64,000 bases of DNA from Physcia stellaris (lineage: Eukaryota; Ascomycota; Lecanoromycetes; Caliciales; Physciaceae). The DNA lies in the NCBI GenBank assembly GCA_018902385.1, contig JABSSW010000006.1, positions 62,001 to 126,000 on the forward strand, given 5' to 3'. Under the pieces are notes generated by a model. The model worked only from the letters and a program-made list of their open reading frames with translations, had not been told where the DNA came from and searched no databases. The translations under genes and the position numbers were made by a program. Shown in pieces: positions 54,930-64,000 of this stretch. Every line of letters starts with the position of its first letter. Positions within the stretch are counted from its first letter, which is position 1.

Positions 54930-56782
54930 AAATACGATGTAGCATTCATTACAAGAAGATCTTTATGACTTTTATACACCATTCGGAGTATCACGGATGT
55001 GTTGGATTTTCGAGTCATTTGTTGAGTACGGAGACTGGTAAAAGCGTATACATTAACTGAGCTGCCTGTTGAGGGATACTGGATACTTCACGGCACACAG
55101 CTGATAGAAAGATTTTTCTTGCGGCGCTCATGCGGCCATCCATGGTTGTTGGTGGGAATCTCACCGTTACGTGTACAACGGTTGTGAAGGTTGAATGTGG
55201 CTGTATTTCTCATTCTGAGTTTTTACTGCCAGAGATTGGGGACTCAAGGGAAGACACAAGCGTAGGTCATAGATGGAAAAACCGTATGCTGAATATTGCG
55301 CCTGTCAGACTGGGCTGCTTCTGTGGCGAAGGCGAACATGGTTTGGAAAGTATGCTGCCTTTAGACTTCGTATGTTGCAGGCACTTATCCTTCGGTTTCC
55401 GTTTCTTTATCTTCGAGCTGGTTAACGTCAATATGGTTAGACTTTGTTGAAATATCACGCCATTTAGGGATGTAAATGCTGTGGAGGTGGTGGGCTTTTT
55501 ATCCTAGTGCCAAGACGCTAGAGGGCTCAAGCGAGTGTTCTAACCGGCTTGAGCTATTTCTTTTGTTGGGAGGAGTGCGAAATTGGCCGGGCAACGAAAG
55601 CCAGGTAACTCGGTTTGATCCTATGACATGGCGATTGGCTGTTCATAAGATAGGCCTGCGGTCTGTACATACATGCACCCTCATTACGAGCATCCGATAG
55701 AACCATTCTTGAAAGAATTACGACATTTGATCACGTACGTTCAGACCATGTGCTACTGATCCACTTTTCTTCATTGCTCATGTCCTCGGGACGAGTCTGT
55801 TCCCGAGCTAATTGTTATCCATTTTGTTGACATATCTCAGCGTGATCGAATCAGTACCAGTTGGATACTAATGTATAAATTTAATTGTCTAATCGAGGTA
55901 TGAACTACATATTGGGAAGCTGTTTGCTAAATGATTTTATTGCAGGCAAGTTGGAATAGCAAATAGCTTCAATAGATGCCGTGAGAATTCTGCAGATCCT
56001 TTAGACGTCCAATACTGACAGTCACCTATTTCTATAGAGGATTACAGAAGATCTCATTTGTTCTGATTTACCGAATCATTCGTCTCGATGATTTATGCCT
56101 ATCAAAGCCTATCTAGCCAGCATGGTGAGTTTATGGCAAAAGGAGACTACGCTTCTCCTAACCTATGTGGAGTTTCTACAGGTTCACTGCGATGTCCCTT
56201 ACTGACTTGCGTACCCCTTACTCAATTGTGCGTCCCTTACTCAGTGATGCATACTCTGCTCCCTTATTCACCCCTTACTAAGATGTTCATCCCTTACTCA
56301 AATCTATGATTTCTAACAATTCGGCCCAAATAAAAGACCAATTCCTAGTCTAGTAGTACAGTAGGCCTGTGTAATCATAGCAACTTTCTTAAGGAGTAGA
56401 TACTGGCTCTTTATGAGCTAAAAGGCTAAATCACTAAGACCTATGTAATCGTCATTGGTCTCTGTGCTGATAGGCACTTACATTTTGGCGTTGGGCATAG
56501 AAGCCGCTGTACTGCATTACGCACGTGGAACATCTCTAGTGGTACCACAGTACTAGCTGTGCGGTGCAACCTGCGATGCGACGTCCCACTATGGGGTTAC
56601 TCTTCCAGTCTCCTTGGATAAAGAGAAAAGCCTATAGGTCGAATATGTCTCACAAGGGAGCAGGTTAAAGGACAGACGGGACCTGCCGCTGCGATGGAAC
56701 AAGAGGTATAAAGGGCCGGGAGGACTGACAGGAAGAACTCTTATCATTGACAATACTTGCTCCCAGTTTGTATCTTACCACG
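54930..56782. other. Gene-poor stretch with a CCCTTACT repeat
   Basis: Frames at 55130-55450 and 55476-55700 show no domain. From about 56195 to 56308 the phrase CCCTTACT recurs five or six times at roughly 15-25-base spacing (with CCCTTATT variants), an imperfect short tandem repeat. I found no tRNA; a GGTTTGATCC motif near 55612 lacks the matching arms. Confidence 0.45.
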
Positions 56783-57461
56783 ATGAAGTTTACGACTTGG
56801 CTAGGTCGCCTTGCTTTCCCTCTTACCGCGAGAACTACTCTTCTTCCCCGTCAAGCTAACGACACCATTATCCATTTCGAAATCATCGCCATTCGTTCTG
56901 GCTCTCCAATTCACTTCTCCTCTGTCAATGCCAACGGTCAGGAATTCTGGATTGGTAAAGACACAGCAACAGTCTGTCCCATCACCAACAGCACCTTCTG
57001 TCCTCCTGGCACCGATACTGCCTTCATCACAGCCTCTGGTTCCGATTTCTTAGGCATGGTTCGTCCAGTCTTCACCTATTTATACCACTATTTACCTAGC
57101 TTACACAGTATGGCAGGACACACTAGTTCCAGGCGGGCAGTCTGTGTATGTTGCGCCCAACGGTGCGCTGAGCTTTACCATTGCGCACTCGGCCTACACC
57201 CCTCCAGGATCAAGCTATGAGCGTTTCAACGTCACTCTACCGGAGGACGGTTCACCCATTGGCAGCTTGACCTACAATGAAACTGGATTCCTTGCGTGCC
57301 CTACTGAGGGTACCGAAGGTCCTTATCAAGTATTTGTGGGCGTTGACGGCTTGAGCGATTACGATGTACCTGGAGGATGCTTGGAGGAGTGTATAGGCTT
57401 CCTGGCTGGAGTGGTTCTCAGCCAATCACAGAACCAGTCTGCTGCTTGGCAGTATGAGTAA
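56783..57461 (+). CDS. phiA: PhiA / IgE-binding-like cell wall protein, one intron
   Basis: Exons 56783-57058 and 57117-57461 give 206 residues; the 58-bp intron (GTTCGT...GCAG) joins FLGM to DTLVPGGQ. The match to the fungal PhiA/IgE-binding wall protein family runs over the full length: IIAIRSGSPIHFSSVNA, FWIGKDTATVCP, FCPPGTDTAF, VPGGQSVYVAPNGALSFT, AHSAYTPPGSS and GFLACPT. PhiA in Aspergillus is needed for phialide and conidium development and is abundant in the outer wall. An N-terminal region ending LLPRQ fits signal plus propeptide, though its hydrophobic core (WLGRLAFPLTA) is weak for a signal peptide. Several N-glycosylation sites and four late Cys/Gly-rich positions occur. An acceptor 6 bases upstream with another donor would give a near-identical protein. 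Confidence 0.85.
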
Positions 57462-58773
57462 GCACTTCAGTTTGGTGACGAAAGTTGGGCTTCAACAGCG
57501 GTGGTAGGAAGGGACTTGACGATCTGGCAATCTGTATGGAGAATACATACTGCCTTCGAACTATTTCCGGGAATAGCCCTTACTGTGTCGCTCCTTTTGC
57601 ACCCAAAAGGTGGGAAAGCACGAATTATCCACTACTACTTCGCAAGAACACAATGCCACATATCTCGGCTTAGATCCTAGGCTGCTATTGGAGCTGTCAA
57701 TTAGGCACCAACTGCAGTCTTCGTCGTAGTCAATGATTCGCTGCGAGTTCGCATGTGTCAGAGAGTGTACAAAATCCAGTTTACCAAAAAGCTTTCTGTC
57801 TCCGTCACGCGGTATGCCATCCAAGGCATAGCCCTCGTGGCCCAGTAGGGCCGGCTTATACATATGATAATGCCAAGCAATGAGGGCTTGATTCGGCCCG
57901 TGGATGTTGCAGCTCCTATACGAAGGAGAGCCATGAAAAATTTGAATCTTCTCAAGGAAAGCACGATAGCACAGCAGGCAATACTACAGGACATCCGGAA
58001 TGGAGCTTCATACTCTACTGGGTATCTTCTTATCTTCTATTGACTCAATATCTTTTTCTTCCTCTGACAGATGCGCTAGGCCAAGTTCCCCTGGAAGAAG
58101 CGTGTCGAAGAAAGTACACGGAGTCTTGATGGGCGAAAGAGCTCGCCTACCGAGAAAGGGAGCTTGAGCGTTTCACTCCGCAGTGTCTTGCTTATGTAGG
58201 ATAAAGAAACGTCCTATTCAGTTCCCATTTGGACTGCTTGTCGCTCCTAACATGCTTCTCATACAGCTCTTAACTTTTCTGATAGCTCTCTTCTGGTAGC
58301 CATAATCACATTCTGGAAATGTGTCAGCGATCCGGGCAACGTACTGGAATTTTGCGATGAGAAAATACTCATTCACAACGTGTGTCGGCTGGCATTGACT
58401 GTTCCAAATCTGTTGTTGCTCTTTTACCGTGGCGTAATCTCGTATCTTCTTCAAGGCCAATTAGGGACGGAGAAATCCGTACTTTGTCATCTTAGCATCT
58501 CTAGAAAGGGTATTAATCCTTGTAGCATTCCAGGTCTCATCTGGCGGTTACGAAGTGTTGTGCTCCGGCCTAAGAGGTCCGATCTCAAGCTAAGGCTGAC
58601 CGTGAAGGTGTTAAAGGAGACCACCTCGGGAAGTCGGACCTTGTGTTATATCTAATTATCAATTAGTGATCTCGGCGCGCTCCAAACCACCCACATCCCT
58701 CCTCTCCTCGCCTTCAACCGAGCCACATATCCCGTCCCCAGACCATCACCCATTCGTCCCACGCAAAACAACG
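57462..58773. other. Intergenic, no gene supported
   Basis: Overlapping frames near 57560-57994 on the minus strand and at 58218-58655 on both strands show no features. The start of the following gene could lie 36 codons upstream of my choice (58666). Confidence 0.45.
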
Positions 58774-59445
58774 ATGGCTCCTAACAAACCGAGAAAGCCC
58801 CGCTCGGAGCCCTCCTCACCAATGTGGCCCTCCCCAGCCATCCGTCACGCCCTCATCCGCCCCTTGAACCCCACCATCGACCGCACCCCCGCCCGCCTCA
58901 AGCATCCCTCTGCCGCAAAACTCACCATAACCATAAACCAGCCCCACCCCGATCCTCCAAAGTCCTCAACCTACCCGAATCCCGTCGACTGGACGGATCA
59001 ATACTCCGTCTCGGCGCTCAACGAATGGCGCACCACTAAACTCCGCTACTGGCTCGGACCGAAATCGCAGGGATGCTCTCGAGCGGCTGTGGTGCGCTAT
59101 ACGGAGGAGGAAAAGGAGTGGATTAGGATACAAGGGGATCGGAAGGGGGAGACGAGGTGGTCTGAGATTCAGGGGTTGTTTGAGGAGGTTTTTGTGGTGG
59201 GGATGGGGAGGCCGGAGAGGACGACGAGTCAGTTGGAGGGGCAGTATCGGAGTATGAGGAAGAGAGTTGAGAGGAGGGGAGGGGTAAGAGAATCTGATGA
59301 AGGTGAGGATGAGAAGGATCGGGAAGAGAATGGTGATGTGAGTGAGATGGATGAGGAGGAGGTGGGTCTGGCAGTTGCTTTTGTTGAAAAGGTGTGGAGG
59401 GAGCAGAAGGACGAGAGGGGCTGTACCCTCCTGAATCGGAGTTAG
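58774..59445 (+). CDS. Uncharacterised basic protein with a Myb/SANT-like segment
   Basis: 223 residues from the Met of MAPNKPRKPRSEP, chosen because the upstream 36 codons are Pro/Ser-rich and the next Met has a good context. The first ~75 residues are Pro/Arg/Ser-rich and disordered. Around residues 108-160 a segment with RYTEEEKEWIRI and a later W in TRWSEI, then RTTSQLEGQYRSM, has the tryptophan spacing of a Myb/SANT-like DNA-binding helix bundle. An acidic Glu/Asp tract follows and the end is helical (VGLAVAFVEKVWREQ). A chromatin or DNA-binding role is inferred from this only. Confidence 0.6.
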   Translation: MAPNKPRKPRSEPSSPMWPSPAIRHALIRPLNPTIDRTPARLKHPSAAKLTITINQPHPDPPKSSTYPNPVDWTDQYSVSALNEWRTTKLRYWLGPKSQGCSRAAVVRYTEEEKEWIRIQGDRKGETRWSEIQGLFEEVFVVGMGRPERTTSQLEGQYRSMRKRVERRGGVRESDEGEDEKDREENGDVSEMDEEEVGLAVAFVEKVWREQKDERGCTLLNRS

Positions 59446-60274
59446 TCTTTGTCTTTGGAACGATTGGGAGTGAACAAAGCAAAGAGGATATTTGCGCAGT
59501 GGCAGGAAGTCTAATTCGAGGTTCAAAGGGTCTATCGAATGGGTAGAATCAAATAGAAGGTATGCGGGTCTTAACCATTTGGATTAGTTGTGGATGCTGG
59601 ATGCAGACAGAAATGAACAAGACTGAGCAAGGTTCTCAGGTGACAGCCATGACAAAAAGCATCCTTGAATGAGCAAGTCTCTGTATTTGACCATCACTAC
59701 TCCGCGTCCCATATGAGACCATAAGCAGTATTCATGTCCAAAGAGTCACGATCGTGCGAATGACTTTGAGGGCGCAAACAGCGCACAAAAAGTCTCCGGT
59801 CTGAGTGAAAATGTCGGGGCTGGTCTCCCTATTGATTTTCACATCTAGGACTCTGCAGGTCCGTCTACTACAGTCATTCTAGTTGGAGTACGAGTTCGGT
59901 ATCGATTCAGTGAAGACATCGGGAAGAGACATGACCTGGAGCTGACATTATTTTAGCAAAAGAATCTAACGAGCAGAAAGAGGACAGTAAGCATGAAGAA
60001 ATATTTGAAGTTCAAAGCTTAATACACCATTCACTGATTTTAGACTTGCCTATTTTAATCGATTAGTAAATATCATTCTCGATATAATCGAAATGCCCAA
60101 GTATTAATCTTACTAGAAGCAAAGATTTCCATCGCATAGTTGCCCCTCAGACTGTGACCTGTTGTAACATTGACTCGATGACCCACTGGCGTCAACAGCC
60201 AATTCAAACGCCATGCAGCGCCCACTCATCCATACCCTGACATCCCTGAAGTGACCTCTCCCTAGAGCACCCAT
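59446..60274. other. Intergenic, no gene supported
   Basis: Convergent space between the Myb/SANT-like gene and the small membrane protein gene. No repeat or long frame seen. Confidence 0.5.
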
Positions 60275-60712
60275 TCACAATGCTTTTCTTGTCCAAGCCG
60301 TCGGTGGCAATCTTATCACATCGCCATCCTCATACTTCCTATATTGCGGAGGCTCCTCATCTCCTATCTCGAGCTGATTCTGACTCTGATTCACCATAGC
60401 GATCTTAGGAGCGCGTATCTGCGCCTCCAAATCTTGAGTATCCTGTGACTGCTGCTGCTCCCCTTCCGTGTCCTTCCGCTGGCGCCGCCTATCGCCAATC
60501 TTTTCAAGCTGAATGGCGACAAGAAGGAAAAGTTTTTTCAGAAGTATGGCTAAGGTATCGGAAAGCCACGCCAGGAAGAGGGATATTCCGAGAATAATAC
60601 CGACAATGACACCATAGATTGCTGTAATGGTGCATTTGATTGCCTGGACAACGACACCGAGAATTGCGATGATGAGGATGCAGGGCGAACAGGTTATGAG
60701 GAGGGCGGACAT
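60275..60712 (-). CDS. Small membrane protein, function unknown
   Basis: 145 residues, no intron. The first ~70 residues are strongly hydrophobic and form two or three transmembrane helices (ITCSPCILIIAILGVVVQAI; IYGVIVGIILGISLFLAWL; LLKKLFLLVAIQL). A basic RRRQRK follows, which predicts the C-terminus on the cytosolic side. The tail is Gln/Glu-rich and ends with PPQYRKYEDGDVIRLPP. I do not recognise the family. An in-frame start with clean upstream context supports 60712. Confidence 0.65.
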   Translation of the reverse strand: MSALLITCSPCILIIAILGVVVQAIKCTITAIYGVIVGIILGISLFLAWLSDTLAILLKKLFLLVAIQLEKIGDRRRQRKDTEGEQQQSQDTQDLEAQIRAPKIAMVNQSQNQLEIGDEEPPQYRKYEDGDVIRLPPTAWTRKAL

Positions 60713-61462
60713 TTTTATGGGGTTTGCTTTTCTAGAGCTTATGATGATGATAGAGAGGAGAAAGGTTGCTGGTATTTATGGGATTAGCTAATGTAGTTGA
60801 GGGAGAGAAACGTGCTTCCCAACCTTATTTCAAGTTTCCAGGAGATGGAGACTTTTTGATCCTTTGCAGATTGATGGATGTAGCTAAATAGCAAGTGGAA
60901 GTAGTAGGAAAGTCATTCATGGAATGAGTCACTTGTCATAGAAACTACTCGGTATTGATTCCTTCATGGCTTGTGCCAAGTCTGCCGTGTGACATCCAGC
61001 AGTGATGAAGTAGGCAGTCACTGAGTCAACACTGAGTCAACACTGCTGCATGGCATCCCCAAAACCTCATTCAAAACATCATCGGCAAGGAAACTGCGAG
61101 GTGATGCATCGCACTGTAAAGTTGAAAGTGGTCAACGGCTTGAGTAGAGTAGAGATTCAAGATTCTTGACCCGACGCCGAAGGTCGTGTAGCCCACGCTA
61201 GGCCAAGTGATAAAAGATCCATCGCCTTTCGATACTTTGAACCGGAGGATTATCTTCGGGGGATTTAACTTCACCCTTGCAATCACTACCTGCTTACTAC
61301 TGCCCGGCCAACATATTCTTATAATCTGGGTAGCCTTGTCATTCCCATCATCCTCACAGAGTAACCTATCGACGGCTTCGTTGGTTATCGAACATACGTA
61401 GAGATGGAAGCAAGAAGTCTCAGCTCAATATATGTGCAAGCCGCTCCCATCAGCAGCGAAGC
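60713..61462. other. Intergenic, no gene supported
   Basis: It contains a small direct repeat, CACTGAGTCAA twice at about 61018-61042. No gene. Confidence 0.5.
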
Positions 61463-62440
61463 TCACCGAGCACCAAATCGCACATCATCCACCTTCAGCA
61501 ACCTACCACGGCCAAACCCACCAATACCCGTGTTCAGACCGTCGACCTTCAACCAAACGTCAATCTCCTGAAATCGCCTATCCTCAATCATCGCCGCCAA
61601 TGTCTTGACCACGGCAACTCTTGAATAAGCAGGCTTCATAACTCCAGCGAAAGCCTGCGTGCCACCGCCCATCTTCCAATGCACCTGTCGAAGCCCCTGA
61701 GTAAAGACCCCGGGTATCCGACGTTCAAGTCCTAGCTCTGCAGCGTCGCTCATCGCTTTCAGGGCTGTCAGGTAGATGAGCTGTCTGTCGATGGCCGTGT
61801 TACCTCGGTACCGGACCGAAATCTCCACATCCTCTACGTCCACACTTGAACTTATAGATCTGCGTAATTGCTGCCTCGCGAGCTGGAGAGTATTCGTGGA
61901 GTTTGAGGTCTGGGAGTTTGGTGTCAGGGTGAGAGATGCCAATTTGGCGACGTAGATGATGCCAATGGTGGTTCCCTGCCATTTAAGAATGGCGATCTGG
62001 TAGAATTTGGAAATCAGCGTTCTCAATCTCTCACATGGAGTCCCGATGTGGTTGCCGCCTTCTGTGGAGTACTGCTAGCTAACATAGAAGCACAGCATTA
62101 CCATCACCAAAAAGGGGACCAAAACCCCAAAAAGACTCCCGGGGAAAAAACCTACAGTCTGACAAAACTGCTTGGAAAGATACATTGCTAACAGCATATG
62201 ATTCAGGCCCCACAGAAGATACTGCGTCGACAGTTTCGAGGGCTCTTTACCCCCGAAATCTTTATTCTCAACGTGAATGCCTAGATCCGCACCTTCCGGT
62301 GCACCACCGGCACCGGTAGTCCAGTCCCGCGATAACCAAGGATGGGAGAGGGGGAAGCCGGTCACGTCGTACATGACTTTGATGGCGGTGCGGAAGACTG
62401 CTTCCTGGAACAGGGGCACCTCTTTATCGGCTTCGATCAT
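61463..62440 (-). CDS. Uncharacterised protein, one intron
   Basis: Exons 62440-62156 and 61996-61463 give 272 residues. The 159-bp intron (GTAGGT...CTACCAG) is a multiple of three and nearly open, so it can be mistaken for coding; it contains one in-frame TAG and a spurious membrane-like stretch. Splicing joins SKQFCQT to IAILKWQGTTIGIIYVAK, which reads smoothly. Features: AVFRTAIKVMYDV helix near the N-terminus, STQYLLWGLNHMLLAMYL, then a beta-rich middle and a C-terminal VWLKVDGLNTGIGGFGRG. The layout resembles a group of fungal hypothetical proteins I cannot name. An upstream exon is possible: the frame is open for about 45 codons before the chosen Met, and a short minus-strand frame with a hydrophobic start (MRRFGLVYG) lies at about 62660. 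Confidence 0.6.
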
Positions 62441-64000
62441 GACTTTGAAGTCTGGCGGGGAACGAGGGTGTTGTTGGAGAAGAGTAAGTGCGGTTGACTG
62501 TTTGGGATGGAGAGGGAGGTTAGTGATTTGTATGTTGTTTGGCTTGTGATGGTTGGGATTGTGGCATACTTCAACCTGAGGGTTGAATCAACTCCCTCAG
62601 CATCCACCATCCCTTTCCCAAAAAATCCCAATGCGATACCATAAACCAGACCGAAACGTCGCATATTGAGCTTAGCTTTATTCCCTCGGCCCGAAATCCT
62701 TCGCCTATCGCCCAAATAACAAATCCCAAGTTCGTCTCGACTACGTTCCCAGTACACTAAAAATCCGTCGACACCGACGCATCTATGACACGGGACAGAA
62801 CGATGCCAGAATACACTTAAGTATTCGATGTCACCTCGAGCGAGTAATAACAAAGTAATGGAAAATTCATCCCACTTCGAGAGCTTAAATCCCATAGCGC
62901 GCTTCGGCGCTACAAAGTGTGGTATCGCAGATATGCGCTCCAGACCTTGCTTTTCTCATTCTTTCTCCATGGTATTCCCCGCTTTGACGTACGCCCTCAC
63001 TTCCGCAAGATGGCAAAACATCAGGAGGGAAGCCTGCTTCAGGATGCCAATAACGATATCACTGTTTCCCGACTTCGGGATTTGCGAAAATATCGGGAAA
63101 GGAATGACCTGCATTCTTTCCCGCAAACTTCGAAGCTGTGAAACCGTGGTATCTCCATGCCATTCGTCCAATCACTTGAAGGCATATATCTTCCCCGCAT
63201 ACTAGTCAGTTCAACCACTAAGAAAGAACCTGTGAGTAAGACTAGTTTTCTTTTTCGAGCCTATCGTTAAGAAAACATCCAATGAGGTTTCGGGCTGGGA
63301 GCTCGGACTAGACAGACGTCAAGGATTGTAAAGTCCGATGCGAACACGAGGGAAGAGGGAGCTCGGGAGATTCCACAACGTGACTTCCGATGCGACCTTC
63401 CGGCGATTATGACGATTAGTATTCCATCTCGAACCCACTGAGTTTTGCATGTTCACCTATATGAAAACCGAGTGCCGATTGCGGCGACGCAACCGCTTTC
63501 CCGACTGCGGAACATATGGGGAGGACGCAAAGCATGAGCGAGCTGCTTCGTAAGAGAGCATCCTGGACGTACAGTTCAATGGAGGCATACACAGTCGATG
63601 GTGCATCCCAAAACAGCCGGAAAGACATTGCACAAAGATTTGAAAAGCTGACAGGGCTCTTTTTACCGCCCCGTCCCAGAGACGTATGACCTAAGTCGAT
63701 CTGTTCAGCTGGTTAAGAGACTACAAATTAGAAGTTTCTAGGGGAGCGCTGACATGTATCCGAAAGCATGATTTGAGCATCGCTAGACACGCTTGAGGTG
63801 GAAACGATCAGCAGGCGTGCCACCGTCTGGGGAAGTTGTTCAGCTAGTCTTCTGACTCGCGGACTCTCGTCTATCCGTGCGCTAGTTTCCCGGCAACTGA
63901 ACCCTCAACACTACCCTTACCTAGACATCCTCAAGACTGATAAGCCTCGACGTGCATTTTATCAAGCAAAAATACTTCCGGTCCTCAATCTAGAACTACA
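62441..64000. other. No gene supported at the right end
   Basis: Frames at 62437-62895, 62828-63205 and 63416-63628 overlap on both strands without features. No repeat, RNA gene or base-composition change seen up to the window edge. Confidence 0.45.

Noticed and set aside
55530-55640. Possible tRNA (GGTTTGATCC near 55612)
   Set aside because: No matching acceptor, D or anticodon arms on either strand.
62075-62077. In-frame TAG between two long frames, considered as stop read-through or A-to-I edited codon
   Set aside because: A canonical intron (GTAGGT...CTACCAG, 61997-62155) removes it and gives a smooth protein; the intron is a multiple of three and so looks coding.

Overview
The window is nuclear DNA of a filamentous ascomycete (Pezizomycotina). 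Evidence: short GT...AG introns (about 45-220 bp) with CTGAC/CTAAC-like branch points, a cytochrome P450, a Pth11-like seven-helix protein, a hydrophobin-like secreted protein, a PhiA/IgE-binding-like cell wall protein, fungal F-box proteins, Ty3/Gypsy elements and C-to-T mutated repeats. A leotiomycete is my best guess, from recollection of similar repeat-borne zinc-finger proteins; this is inference.

Layout. 1-14.03 kb is a repeat island on the minus strand: an old, saturated Ty3/Gypsy fossil (integrase remnant 1-1560, RNase H and reverse transcriptase 3.78-6.31 kb, gag 12.64-14.0 kb). It is split by two GC-normal insertions: a 2.2-kb segment with a 395-codon unknown gene (1.56-3.78 kb) and a young 6.33-kb LTR element (6309-12640) with near-identical 195-bp LTRs and a perfect GAATC target duplication. 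14.6-22.3 kb holds a P450, a short inverted-repeat element, a hydrophobin-like gene and an F-box gene. 22.8-32.1 kb is a second repeat island: two 3.4-kb LTR elements of one family in opposite orientation (22813-26206 and 27595-30989) and a three-unit satellite-like array into which the second inserted. 32.7-64 kb is ordinary genic DNA: Pth11-like receptor, Sec14-like lipid transfer protein, STE23-type metalloprotease, Gfo/Idh/MocA oxidoreductase, F-box protein, secreted lactonase-fold protein, CorA-like membrane protein, RING protein, PhiA-like wall protein, Myb/SANT-like protein, a small membrane protein and an unknown protein, with gene-poor spacers.

The genes do not form one pathway. No biosynthetic cluster surrounds the P450.

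The most unusual signal is mutational. The repeat islands have lost nearly every CpC and CpT (GpG and ApG on the other strand) while CpA and CpG remain common. In the first 1560 bases I find by eye about two CT/AG dinucleotides and no CC/GG. Classical RIP prefers CpA. Copies at different stages of decay, including one satellite unit that is unmutated over its distal half, show the same CpY-directed change and suggest that CpC is lost before CpT.
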